A DNA stretch of 64,000 nt from Sycon ciliatum. Taxonomy: Eukaryota; Porifera; Calcarea; Leucosolenida; Sycettidae. The stretch spans positions 13,078,154 to 13,142,153 of the forward strand of contig NC_088653.1 in NCBI RefSeq assembly GCF_964019385.1. The letters run 5' to 3'. Positions 40,835 through 51,091 of this stretch are shown one piece after another. The notes beneath the pieces were generated by a model. It was not told the DNA's origin. It made no database searches and was given only the letters and a program-made list of their open reading frames with translations. Position 1 is the first letter of the stretch. Each line of letters starts with the position of its first letter. The position numbers and the translations under genes were made by a program.

Positions 40835-42822
40835 GTAAGCACTGCTCTGTTTACATGTATACTTACCCCCTCGTTATAGCGATACTTACTTGTTTCGTAT
40901 CCTCTTGTCTTACCCTGCTTTCGTGTTCGTGACACTAATAGTGTTTGTGTGCGCTCATGTTTGGTTTCACAGATGATGATGTATGAAGGTCTGGGGCTGC
41001 CGCCTTCAGGATGTGCCATTTGTTTCAAAATTATTTGTAAGTACTTGTAACAGGCGTAGTGTAGTAACTGTGTGTGCAGTGTAGTAACAGTGTGTAGTGT
41101 TTTGTGATGGTCCTGTGCTATAGCAGTCGTTATGTATTTTGTGATGGTCCTGAGCAGTCGTAATGTGTTGGGCTACTGAAGTACACTGCATGAAGGGGTA
41201 TGTGTGGGTGCTTCGACATATTCTCGTGCTTCCTAAACCCTAGATACGTGTATAGCAATATAACCTATATGTGTGTGTGTGTGCGTGTGTGCGTGTGTGT
41301 GTCTGCGCATGCGTGCGTGTGCGTGCATTGTGTTCTCTTCTACAGACTCATCCAAGTCAATTTAAATAAAAGTGTATTATAGTAAACAGTATTGTGTTTT
41401 GTTACAGTGAATATGTGGGGAATGGTGGTCATGCCTTAGTGTGACTGGATACCCGCGGGTTGTGACTCTTTGCTGGCCACTCTGGATTCTCCAGTATAAA
41501 TTCGGTACAGTGCAGAGGGGATTTGTGGTGCGTAGCAACACTGCTTCACTGTGATACCCCTTCAATAATTGTTTTATTATTATTATTATTATTTTATTTA
41601 TTTTACTAGGGTGTTTCCCACAGACCTATGGTCTTTTTTGATGCATGATACTCCGGGCGTAGCCGGTTGATTCTAACTGTATCCCGATCAAAATAGAAAT
41701 ATGCATCTAATGCACCTGCATGGACAGTAGGCATTTCCCAAATCGGCCGGCCGAAAAATTCGCCGAAGAAAGTGGTTTTGAAGAAATCACCCATCTTTTC
41801 GCCGAATTTTCAAATTTCGCTTGTTGAATTCGCCGAAAATCGATGTTTCAGTGCTTCAACAGAGTGTGTGTAAATGTACATGACGTAATGGAAACGGTGA
41901 CTTCAAGTACTACGTTGAGCCGTATTCTGATCTTGGGACTCATAATATGGCCGAATTTGAACATTCTCTGTACCCCATCGTGACCCCATCCCCCTGCAAT
42001 GTGTTGATTTCCTTACTTGCTAGACTGATTTTATATGATTCTGGACTGATTTGAATCATATTATCTTCCTTATTGGCCATGGGCCATCGTGGAAATAAAG
42101 AATAATAAATTCTCGATCGAAAAGCCGATTAGGCATGCTCTGTATGGGCAACTTGTCAATCAGTGCACATCTACGATGTGCGAATAAAACGAATGCACGG
42201 AACGTGAACTTGTTTGCTGCACATCTACGAAGTGCGAATCAGGGAGTAGTATAATGACACGTGTACTAGTACACCTTGTGTTGCACTGCGTCTTTTCCGC
42301 AGGGCCACTGAAGGTCACATGCTCCGCGTGCGTATGCTCGCATGCGCAATATGTCATTCGCTGCATGCAATGCACATCTATGATGTGCGAATCAGGGAAT
42401 AGTACGTATTTTACTACTCCCCGGTGCGAATGCACCGAACGTGCACAAGTGCACGTTCGCCACGGAAAAGAACCTTTATGGCACATTTATGGCATGCCAG
42501 GGGTCAAAGGTCAAACTCTGGGGGGTCCCGGGGCCAGACCAAGCACGACCGACACAGTGTGCCTTATTTGGCCCAAAGGTCAAAGGTCAAAAAGTGGGCC
42601 AGAACCCGCCCCGCACTTACTACTTACGACTCCCTGGTGACCATGTAGGTCATGTTGTGGCGCAGATCCGTTTGATCTCTTCAGGTCTCCAGCCTCTGGT
42701 GGGGAGAGGTGGGAGTTTCTCCGTTTTTGGCCACCAGGGAGTGGAGTGGAGATGATGTCTACCGGTGGTGGTGGCGGCGGTGGTGGCGGCGGCGGCGGCG
42801 GGGAGGAGGTTGAGCCCTGCTG

Positions 42823-43449
42823 CTATTGTTGCTGTTGCTGTTTAGTCAGAACACTGGCAGAGGTGCTGTTTCTGCTACTGTGGCAGCGACTGCTGGTGCT
42901 GCCCTCAGGGCTGGTTTCAGAGAACCTCCATGGCCTGCAGTATAGGGGTCTTGGCCAGAAGTTGTGCGCTGTAACTGTGGAGAATGAAGTGGCATCGATG
43001 GTCACTCTGGCGGAAGCACGCCCACTTTCTGACAGCCATACACTGCAGGTGTGGACAGGACTAGAGGCGCCCAGAAACTCACTCCTGGTTTTGATAAATT
43101 GCCTGAAGTGGCTCTCAGTGCTATCTGTGGCGATATTGCCCACGTACACTACGGCACGCTTGTTCTTGGGTGGTTCTGAGGAGACAAGCTTCCATGAGTC
43201 ATCCTCGATAACATGGAAGATTGGCCAGCAGGCTTTAGAGGACAGGTTCATGTAGGTACATTGCGGGCGCTGTTCCGCCCTAGACCTATGAACGATGGGC
43301 TGTTTATTTGCGCATGGCACACACCTGGATAAACTGTGCATACGAAGGCAAAACCTGGTCGTTCGTGTACCATTTCCCCAACAAAATGTGTCGGGATATC
43401 CTCCACGGTCCAATCTGTTAAGCCGCAGTCTCGCGATGATAGAAGACAC
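42823..43449 (-). CDS. LINE-A ORF1-like protein
   Basis: 208 codons, ending in a poly-Gln stretch before the stop near 42,821. A Cys-containing region (CLRMHSLSRCVPCANK) is followed by an RRM-like strand-helix segment (RAVVYVGNIATDSTESHFRQFI), an arrangement found in ORF1 proteins of CR1/L2-like LINEs, which bind LINE RNA. Position and strand match ORF2 at 25,816 once the insertions are removed. The start is uncertain, and the amino-terminal part may be lost through 5' truncation. Confidence 0.5.
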   Translation of the reverse strand: MSSIIARLRLNRLDRGGYPDTFCWGNGTRTTRFCLRMHSLSRCVPCANKQPIVHRSRAEQRPQCTYMNLSSKACWPIFHVIEDDSWKLVSSEPPKNKRAVVYVGNIATDSTESHFRQFIKTRSEFLGASSPVHTCSVWLSESGRASARVTIDATSFSTVTAHNFWPRPLYCRPWRFSETSPEGSTSSRCHSSRNSTSASVLTKQQQQQ

Positions 43450-43587
43450 TGTGTTTCCAGTTGTTTGGGAAATCTCTAGCGCACATGCCTCACACCAGCT
43501 ACGTTGAGCACTCTGTTTTTTTTGTATTAAAGTTTTGTGTCATAATATTATGTGAGCACATTTGCTTTATTATTATTGTTATTATTA

Positions 43588-43725
43588 TTTTAAAAAACAT
43601 TTTACCGCCCACGGCCGCACAACGTCCTTGGCTTCAAATATAAAATTAAAATCTCTCCAAATCTCTCCAAACCAAACTTCAAATTCCAAGGACTTTGTGC
43701 GGCCGTGGGCGGTAAATTTTTTTAA
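43588..43725. mobile_element. Hairpin MITE of about 138 bp
   Basis: Arms of about 45 bp: TTTTACCGCCCACGGCCGCA then CAACGTCCTTGG, and the inverted CCAAGGACTTTG then TGCGGCCGTGGGCGGTAAA. It is followed by (CTT)n and (ATT)n tracts at 43,760-43,800. Confidence 0.75.
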
Positions 43726-43819
43726 ATCATGACAAGGCTACTGAGGAGTTACGCCATTCTTCTTCTTCTTCTTCTTCTTATTATTATTATTATTATTATT
43801 CAAATGATCAATTGGGGAA

Positions 43820-44835
43820 GTGAACTGCCTGAAAAGAGAAAAAATCGCCAGACCCACCAGCAAGCGAGACTCGTGCAGCTTCTATCGCAAGTATCCTACC
43901 CCTAGCAATCACGAGCATTACAAGTGCGAACGTAACAGAGCACGAATCCTATCTAGAGAGGCTCACCGCCAGTATGTGTCTTCCATTAGCACTAACCCCT
44001 CATCCATTATTGCATCCACCCCTAGTTTGTTCAAGTTCGTTAAGCAGCTTCGTTCGCCGTCCCGTGTTGGAAACCCTATTATCACTCAACTCCAGGAGAA
44101 TAATACAGTACACAACGACCCTACCCAGATTGCCAATGCTCTGAATCGCCAATTCATCAGCATTGGAACACCGGATGATCCTGCATGGTCTCTTCCTGGT
44201 ATTCCATACCACGGGCTCCCAGCACTACCCTCTTTTAGCACTACTCCCACCGCTATTGCCCAACACATCCGTCGCCTAAAGCCCAAGAAGGCGGCAGGTG
44301 CAGATGGCATATCCCATGAACTCCTAAAGCCATGTCTCCTAGTATAGCTATCCCTCTCAGCCTAGTTTTCATCCAGTCCTTCGCCACCGGAATCGTCCCT
44401 GATGTCTGGAAGGCAGCTGCGGTTGTGCCTATTTACAAGAATAAAGGCAGTAAACTGTCTGCATCCAATTACCAGCCGATTTCATTCCTTTTCACCATTT
44501 CAAAGCTCTGTGAACGTGTGACATTTGGCCATTTATACCAACATGTGAACCCGGTCCTTGACCCGTCACAGTCTGGATTTCGGCGAGGCGATTCGACCGC
44601 CTCGCAGTTGCTGAGGCTTGTGCAGAAGCTATATGAATGCAAGTATCAGAAGCAATTTAGCCTCCTATGTTTTTTCGACCTGAGCAAAGCATTTGACACT
44701 GTCTGGACAAGGGGTCTCCTCCATAAGTTAGCAGCGTTTGGCGTAGCCGGGACGTGTCTGCAGTGGCTCACCAGCTATCTCACTGAACGTCGACAGAGTG
44801 TCCGAATTGGACATGCCCTGTCCGGTGTATTTGAA
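43820..44835 (+). pseudogene. LINE-B reverse transcriptase fragment
   Basis: The first part (to about 44,340) has a SCSFYRKYPTPSN segment and the RT-preceding motif HIRRLKPKKAAGADGISHELL. After a frame change at about 44,335 come AAVVPIYKNKGSK, NYQPISF, QSGFRRGDST, FDLSKAFDTVWTRGLLHKL and LTSYLTERRQSVRIG. The frame ends where an inserted repeat starts at about 44,830, before the catalytic A-x-D-D box. It is a different lineage from LINE-A, probably CR1/Jockey-like, and is inactive. Confidence 0.8.
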
Positions 44836-45066
44836 TTATTATTACTAGTTTGGTTTACATCAATATCAAATTCAAATAGTTGTATAGCAGGGTGTCGTTG
44901 CCTCCTTCTTGTCCGAGTTGAAGCGACCTTCGCTAGTACAAGTAGAGCTATCGTGGATCGCTGACAGGCTGCTGAATGTCTCCTGTCAAGTACACTCGTT
45001 GATTTGGGGCACATTCACTGCGGCCCAGTCCAGGTGTATTTGAATATTAGTTTAGTTTACATCAAT
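44827..45066. repeat. Partial extra copy of the foldback end
   Basis: 'tcaatatcaaattcaaatag' followed by 'tatagcagggtgtcgttgcc' at about 44,860-44,912 repeats the end of the foldback at 45,060-45,112, and 'aggtgtatttgaat' precedes both copies. It suggests two successive insertions or a target-side duplication. Confidence 0.5.
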
Positions 45067-46379
45067 ATCAAATTCAAATAGTTTTATAGCAGGGTGTCGT
45101 TGCCTCCTCCATGATCCATCATCGACCCCAGCGACTGCGTGGAAGCCTGCAGCTGCAGTGGGGGTGTGGCAGAGTACTCTACTACTCCCTGGTTGCAGTC
45201 CTAGTGTTGCATACTCTGGTGGACGTATTGCTTGGAGAGAGAAGGAGAGAGTTGGAGATCGTCCGCGATCGGGGCCAATGAGTTGGGAGACGGATCCCTC
45301 AGCAACTATCCACTCATAACGATGCAGTATCGTTTGCGAGATCTCCAGAACGTACAGTACATAGGCAAAGAAGAACAATATGAAAACTGAATACCAATCG
45401 GCAACCAAACAACACCAGAACTCAGCGCAGAAGTAGCACACCAAACTCCAAAGCCATCAACACGCAGGTTCCGCCAAAGCGGATCCGCGAAAGCGGAGGT
45501 TCCGCTCGCATATTTTTGGCGTAGCGAAATCCAAACTTTCCGCCAAAGCGTAACTTACGCCTTAAGCGTAAGCTACGCTTTGGCGGAACCGCCAAAAAAA
45601 GTGCATGTGTGACCGAGGCCTTATTTTTTTGGCGTAGCGAAATCCAAACTTTCCGCCAAAGCGTAACTTACGCCTCCGCAATTGCCGAGGCAACGGCGGA
45701 AGCGTAAGTTACGCTTTGGCGGAACCGCCAAAAAAAGTGCATGTGTGACCGGGGCGGCCTAAGGCCCCGGTCACACATGCACTTTTTTGGCTACACATGC
45801 ACTTTTTTTGGCGGTTCCGCCAAAGCGTAACTTACGCTTCCGCCGTTGCCTCGGCAATTGCGGAGGCGTACGTTACGCTTTGGCGGAAAGTTTGGATTTC
45901 GCTACGCCAAAAAAATGCGAGCGGACCCTCCGCTTTCGCGGATCCGCTTTGGCGGAACCTGCATGGTGATGGCTTTGGAGTTCGGTGTGCTACTTCTGCA
46001 CTGAGTTCTGGTGTTGTTTGGTTGCCGTTTGGTATATAGTTTTCTATTAAAATATTGTTCTTCTTTGCCAATGAACTGTACGTTCTGGAGATCTCGCAAG
46101 CAATACTGCATCGTTATGAGTGAATAGTTGGTGAGGGAATAACTCCGAATCCGTCTCCCAACGAGTCATTGGCCCCGATCGCGGACGATCTCCAACTCTC
46201 TCCTTCTCTCTCCAAGCAATACGTCCACCAGAGTATGCAACACTAGGACTGCAACCAGGGAGTAGTAGAGTACTCTGCCACACCCTCACTGCAGCTGCAG
46301 GCATCCACGCAGTCGCTGGGTCGATGATGGATCATGGAGGAGGCAACGACACCCTGCTATAAAACTATTTGAATTTGAT
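45067..46379. mobile_element. 1.3-kb foldback element with nested MITEs
   Basis: Both halves are inverted copies (ATCAAATTCAAATAGTTTTA then TAGCAGGGTGTCGTTGCC at the left; the reverse complement ends at 46,379). Arms are about 550 bp or more, with scattered differences. The centre (45,470-45,960) is built from nested MITE copies with ends GGCC(T/C)CGGTCACACATGCAC and inner TTCCGCCAAAGCGTAACTTA motifs; one left-side copy is duplicated. No coding content is credible here. The termini relate it to the element at 12,282-13,139. Confidence 0.75.
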
Positions 46380-46667
46380 ACTATTTTTTTACTTATTATC
46401 ATGATTGTAGAGCTCAGATCAGCTGTCTCATTTCTGCTGTCTACAACGCGACTTGCATGGCAAAGGCGAAGGGGAGTCGAACAATAGATCGCTGTTGGTG
46501 ACGGCCTGACGGCAAGGCAGTGATACTTTTGACTTTCGTGATGGCAAAGTAAGTATTCACGTAAAGCCGTGAGATCCGTAGATTCTACTATTTCATGTGT
46601 AGATCGACTACAGACAGATAAGGGCTTGAAAGTGCTACGTCACAGCATAGCAACAATTTCAAAAATT

Positions 46668-46699
46668 CAAAAACTGGATCCACTTGGATCCAGTTTTTG
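46668..46699. repeat. Short perfect hairpin
   Basis: CAAAAACTGGATCC and its complement with a 4-base loop. Confidence 0.7.
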
Positions 46700-46977
46700 T
46701 ATGGATCCAAGCACATTTCAAGCGGTCTTATTCACAGCAAGGTGATGTAACCAGTGAAACCGACTGATTTGGCTACTGGGGGCGGGGTTACAACTGGAGG
46801 CGAAGTAAAAGTCACCGCTGCATACGACATGAATGGGTTGCTATGCACCCACATACTGAGGCAATAGCAAAGTCACACCTTAGTGGATCCAAAATAGAAA
46901 TCTGATGTCAACTTACTACTCCCTGGCCGTTTTTGACGTCATCACTTTCAAGCCCTATTGGGATTGGCATCTACACA

Positions 46978-47103
46978 ACTCCCTGATCATGACATGAGTG
47001 ATCTAGACGACTCCCTGATCATGACATGAGTGATCTAGACGACTCCCTGATCATGACATGAGTGATCTAGACGACTCCCTGATCATGACATGAGTGATCT
47101 ACA
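46978..47103. repeat. 32-bp tandem repeat, about 3.8 copies
   Basis: The unit 'ccctgatcatgacatgagtg' plus 'atctagacgact' is repeated essentially without change. Confidence 0.9.
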
Positions 47104-47386
47104 CTACACTCTACAGTCTACATGGTCTACAGCAACAGGATCACTAAACCATGGAAAACACCGTCAGGCGTCAATATGAATGAGTCATATCTGTCTGTCG
47201 TCGACTCGTCGGACGGTAGTATAGTACTTCAGCAACCGTGTTGACCATGCAGAGGCAGGGAGTCGTAAAAGCCCTTTACGGCTTCGCCGTTCGTGCAGAT
47301 ATCGGCCGGTATTGCACTGGTCCTTGTGCAGTAATACATACTTATGATTCCCTGGTGTTGACTTAGATCTGCTCGTATTCGTAGTA

Positions 47387-48448
47387 CAGTCGTCGGCAAA
47401 AAAATCCGGCCAATGCCAAGTATACGCGTACATAGGTATGGTAGGTAGATCTACGCGGTACTTCATCGCGGGTTCATGCACTGGGGAGTGGAGTGGCATA
47501 TGCATTAGACTCAGTATTAGTCTAGGCAATTGTACTGCCACTTGCACTGGACAGCACTGAACAGTCTGCGCCGCACTCTGCCTGCTGCAGTCGGGTTGAG
47601 CACTGCGCTGAGCCTGAGTCTGACTCTGAGTGAGTGTAGAAGGCGACGGTTTCAAATACTAATAGGACATACCGGTAGGTTACCGGACCGGACTCAATAT
47701 TCACTTTCTCTCTTGGTATTTTGATTAGAAAACATATGTCACAGTGAGACTACGATGTGTTATAACTTATACTCCGAGCCAAAATTTCATGGCTCCGCGA
47801 TGACCAGAAGCGCCACACCAAGCAGGTGAGTTTTTGACGTGTTGCTTCGCACTGCGACTTGAGTTTTACGACTTTCGAAAAATCAACTTCTTGTCGCAGG
47901 TAAACAGCGGCTCGCCTCTCGCCAATAAAGCACCGCATACCAATCAAAACTAATGGAGAAGCACACACAAGGCTTATTGTTACTCTGTACTGGCCGTCGT
48001 GGAGCGATAGCATTTACCTAATTTCAGACTAATAGAGTGAATTTGACGTGCACTCTAAAACCTTTCCGATTTGGAGCCACCTCTGATTTGAAGCGAAAAA
48101 TTGGGCAACTTGGAGGCAATGGGTCAACACAAAGGAGTGGCTCAGTTCGATTGACTCTGGCCTCAGAGCAAACTTCAACATGCCAGTTTCCTTCCACAAA
48201 CATATTCGAGTGAACAATCAACGCTGATGATAGGTTTGCATGGTTTGGGCCTATCAAATTTGGCTGACCTGTCAAGCCGTTGTCGCCTCTACGTGGTGTA
48301 TGCGGGCCTAGCCTGTCAGCATGTGAACAGTGAAGTAACTGCAGACCCGGTCTACCAGTACCTTACTAAGTATGATACAGTGCATGCGGCCCAGTACAGC
48401 TACCGGTAGCTAGCATTGCATTTGGCCGGATTTTTTTGGCGACGACTG
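47387..48448. mobile_element. TIR element of about 1.06 kb upstream of the kinase gene
   Basis: CAGTCGTCGGCAAAAAAATC then CGGCCAA at the left is preceded by TA. At the right the inverted copy (GGCCGGATTTTTTTGGCGAC then GACTG) is followed by TGTA. TA flanks and CAGTC ends resemble Tc1/mariner-type elements. No transposase was recognised, so it is non-autonomous. Its right end lies about 150 bp upstream of the probable kinase start. Confidence 0.55.
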
Positions 48449-48597
48449 TGTAGTACAATCTAGTAGTAGGCGGCGCACTTCACGATCGATCGTCCTTCGT
48501 GCATTACTTTGTTTTCGTCTCTTTCAAGACTTTGTCCCTGGTCGCTTACAATTATTATTCTATAGTGCCAGTGGTCGGCGGTACGCGAGTTGCTGGA

Positions 48598-49545
48598 ATG
48601 GCCGCTGAGGAGAATGCGGTGTTCACCGCTTTGGGCTTGAACCAGGCTGAAGTGCCCTATCTGGGTACATTGGACGTGAATGAAACAGAGGATGAGTTGG
48701 GTCGAGGCTCATTTGCGGTGGTTTACAAGTCTAAATGGTGTGGATTGAAGGTGGCCGCAAAGGCATTTCATTCTATCCTGATTGATCGAGGAAACCAAGG
48801 ACGCGACGTCGTACTGCATGATTTTGGAGCAGAGATTGCACGCATGGCACGTCTTCGCCACCCGCATCTGTGTCCTATTTTCGGCGTGGGCATGGTCGGA
48901 ACCACTCCAGCCATTGTGGTGGAATTGATGTCCGACACACTGGAAACAATGAGCGTTGGTGCACGCAGACAGGACTTGCTTCAGCTGATGCGCTACATCG
49001 AACACACTGCTGCAGGTCTTCGCTACTTGCACTCCATCCCGATGGTGCATCGCGACTTGAAGCCAAGCAATGTCCTCGTTGCCAATGGTGTAGCCAAAAT
49101 CACGGATTTCGGCGTCTCCAAGCTACTGCCTAGCGTTGCCGATCTGTTCCGAGAAGCCGCTCAGTCCATGACCCGACAGCCTGGTACACCGTTATTCATG
49201 CCGCCAGAGGCGTTGCAAGAGACGGAATCTGGCCGAGCAAGGTACGATCTTTCGCTTGACGTCTTTTCGTTCGGAGTGACGGCAATGAGCGTGCTGAGCG
49301 GTGTGATGCCCTCCATTGAGCTCATGTTCGCACCAAGATCGCGCCAGGCAGCTGACGGCAGCCACGTTGCTATATCCGAGCTGGAGCGGCGACGCGCGGA
49401 GTTTGCTCGCATCCCTGACGGCCACCCGCTGAAGGACCTGCTGAGACGCTGTCTAGCTGACCCACCGGCCCGTCGACCAGACGCAGAGGAGATTCACGAA
49501 TTCGTCCAGGGTGTTGTGCAGTTCTTGTCCTCATTGCCGCAGCAG
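48598..49545 (+). CDS. Protein kinase, first coding exon(s)
   Basis: The start is taken at the ATG at 48,598 (M-A-A-E-E-N, good context gctggaATGG); an upstream in-frame ATG at 48,499 adds 33 residues of unlikely sequence. Kinase landmarks: Gly loop LGRGSFAVVY (residues 34-43), VAAK with Lys55, Glu79 in helix C, HRDLKPSN with Asp153, DFG at 170-172 and MPPEAL, so it should be catalytically active. The style is Ser/Thr or tyrosine-kinase-like. The kinase domain nearly completes before AGCAG|GTACGT at 49,545, a strong donor, so more exons are expected downstream and the in-frame stop at 49,558 is probably intronic. Confidence 0.8.
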
Positions 49546-49875
49546 GTACGTGTGTGTTGAATTGTTAGAACTACAGTGTAGGTTAAAAGAGGATAAATAC
49601 GAAATGAAAGCAATGTTGTGTTGTTGTGGCACGAGTTCCCAAGAACTATAAGAGCTTCATAGTGTTCAACTTACTTTGCCTTGCCACCTGGACCTTGTCA
49701 TTTTCCTGTGTTAGAACATCTCGATATCCGGGAGAAGAGGGGGGGGGATGGGGTTGTGAGTAAATCTAGAGTTTCCCCCGGTCGTTGGTTCCAACATTAT
49801 CTCGAAGCCTGCAGTCCACGAACGTTGAGACGGCCATGTACATGTACGCACATGTCTTCTGTAAAATTCCCTAGG

Positions 49876-50627
49876 CGTGCGCTACACACTAGGTGTGCGC
49901 TGCAGACTACGCGTGCGCTGCACTCTACTAGTGCGCTGCACTCTACTAGTTCGCTGCACTCTACGCGTGCGCTGCACTCTACACATGCCCTGCACTCTAC
50001 GCGTGAGCTACACACTACGAGTGCGCTGCACTCCACGCGCGCGCGCGCTGCACACTACGAGTGCGCTACACACTACTAGTGCGCCGCACTCTAAGCGTGC
50101 GCTGCACTCTACACATGCCCTGCACTCTGCGCGTGCGCTGCACACTAAGAGTGCGCTGCAATCCACGCGCGCGCGCTGCACACTACGAGTGCGCTGCACT
50201 CCACGCGTGCGCTGCACTCCACGCGTGCGCTGCACTCGACGCGTGCGCTGCACACAACGAGTGCGCTGCACTCCACGCGCGCGCGCTGCACTCCACGCGT
50301 GCGCTGCACTCCACGCGTGGGCTGCACTCTATGCGTGCGCTGCGCACTATGAGTGCGCTGCACTCTACGCGTGCGCTGCGCACTATGAGTTCGCTGCACT
50401 CTACGCGTGCGCTGCACACTGCTAGTGTGCTGCACTCCACGCGTGCGCTGCACACTACGAGTACGCTGCACTCCACGCGTGCGCTGCACTCCACGCGTGG
50501 GCTGCACACTACGAGTGCGCTGCACTCTACGCGTGCACCGCGCACTCTGAGTGCGCTGCACTCTACGCTTGCGCTGCACACTACGCATATGCTGAACGCT
50601 ACGCCTGCGCTGCACACTACACTGATT
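49876..50627. repeat. 18-bp minisatellite, about 40 copies
   Basis: Units of the type TGCGCTGCACTCTACGCG vary mainly in the last six bases. Being a multiple of three, the array leaves several frames open on both strands; these are not genes. If the kinase donor at 49,545 is used, the array lies in that gene's intron. Confidence 0.95.
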
Positions 50628-50814
50628 ATATTGTAGATGAATGCATGCGGGCATAAAATCATTCTCACACTAGACTTCTTAAAACTTGGATGTTCAGCCA
50701 ATACAGTCGTATTTAAGCGAAGAGAAATGGGAGGGAGAATTTCCCTCCTTGGAACTCTCCGCATCTGAGCCTTTCAAGTTGGAAGGTTGTTGGTTTGCGC
50801 TTGGTAGATGTGTA

Positions 50815-51091
50815 AAAGCTAAGTGTTAGGTGGTTGAATGTTTCAATGTCCTTGTCAGTGTTGTCCCTTGTTGTCGCACTAAAATGAGTAAATTATCGTG
50901 TCCGTTCCCAAAGGGAACTCACGACAGCCGCTAACATACTGTTAAACACTAGCGGCTGGTCACAAGTTCCCAGTTAACTGTGGCCTACAGTGGGTAGCAG
51001 CACGGCTGGAAAACCGCTCGCAGGCAGGACTGGAACAAGGTACCTCTTGTATCTCAACGTTGGTCTTTGACCAAACCACTGCGCCTGCCTG
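50815..51091 (-). repeat. tRNA-derived SINE
   Basis: On the minus strand an A-box-like GGCGCAGTGGTTTGGTC (51,069-51,085) is followed by a B-box-like GTTCCAGTCC (51,027-51,036), and GGCAGGC/GCCTGCG ends could pair as an acceptor stem. The tRNA-unrelated body continues to about 50,815 and contains a 'agccgctaacat'/'tagcggct' inverted pair. Normal box order, unlike the copy at 11,563. Confidence 0.6.

Larger units (their letters stand above)
27188..42624. mobile_element. Giant palindromic Polinton-like/virus-derived element, 15,437 bp
   Basis: The left arm 27,188-34,932 (7,745 bp) and right arm 34,990-42,624 (7,635 bp) are inverted copies around a 57-bp spacer. Ends are AGTAGTAAGTGCGGGGCGGG and its complement, so termini are AG...CT. 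The 6-bp duplication TACGAC lies at 27,182-27,187 and 42,625-42,630. A related uninterrupted site (minus-strand reading GAGTACGACTCCCTG) exists in the hAT TIR at 25,827-25,841. Six-base duplications, AG termini, size and virus-like genes fit Polintons/Mavericks. However, no polymerase B, integrase, packaging ATPase, protease or capsid gene was recognised, so it must be moved in trans or be a derivative of another integrating dsDNA virus. The arms differ by one 107-bp block, one codon and a handful of substitutions. Confidence 0.85.
34990..42624 (-). repeat. Right arm of the palindrome
   Basis: Reverse complement of the left arm, 110 bp shorter (lacks the 107-bp block near 41,388 and one 3-bp codon). 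The CCAATCCTATCC/GGATAGGATTGG ends abut the spacer. Confidence 0.95.
25827..42636. mobile_element. Non-autonomous hAT-like element, split by the palindromic element
   Basis: CAGGGAGTCGTACTCAAACT begins the left inverted repeat at 25,827 (about 173 bp, to near 26,000). The right inverted repeat runs from about 27,023 to 27,187 and is completed by TCCCTG at 42,631-42,636 after the inner element. The 8-bp duplication GTGACCAT flanks it at 25,819-25,826 and 42,637-42,644. Termini beginning CA with an 8-bp duplication fit the hAT superfamily. Without the inner insertion it would be about 1.37 kb; it has no transposase frame. Its left TIR also supplies an uninterrupted copy of the inner element's target sequence. 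Confidence 0.85.
22640..43510 (-). mobile_element. CR1/L2-like LINE (LINE-A), interrupted by nested insertions
   Basis: The pieces are collinear on the minus strand: ORF1 at 43,449-42,823, a short inter-ORF region to 42,637, then after the hAT-like insertion ORF2 from 25,816 to 22,928, and a 3' UTR ending in an A/T-rich tail (AAAATAAAATAAAAATT on the minus strand) near 22,640-22,665. GTGACCAT flanks both sides of the insertion (25,819-25,826 and 42,637-42,644), so the two halves were once contiguous. The 5' end near 43,510 is probably truncated. Confidence 0.75.

Noticed and set aside
27188..42624. Palindrome as an assembly or library artefact
   Set aside because: Exact target duplications lie at both outer ends, the arms differ by a 107-bp insertion, a codon and several bases, and the right flank continues the interrupted hAT and LINE. 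It still deserves a raw-read check.
27188..42624. Piggybac-type (TTAA) fusion such as Teratorn, or poxvirus-like hairpin concatemer
   Set aside because: The flanking duplication is TACGAC rather than TTAA, and an integrated copy with a target duplication is not what a hairpin-telomere concatemer would give. The snap-back idea explains the symmetry better.
42746..43255. Plus-strand frame starting with poly-Gly
   Set aside because: Antisense to LINE-A ORF1; the poly-Gly comes from a GGC/GGT microsatellite.
46970..47110. CRISPR-like array (32-bp repeats)
   Set aside because: The units abut without spacers and are a simple tandem repeat in a eukaryotic context.
49877..50764. Several open frames of 130-190 codons on both strands
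   Set aside because: 18 bp is a multiple of three, so any frame free of stops in one unit stays open; repeat artefact.
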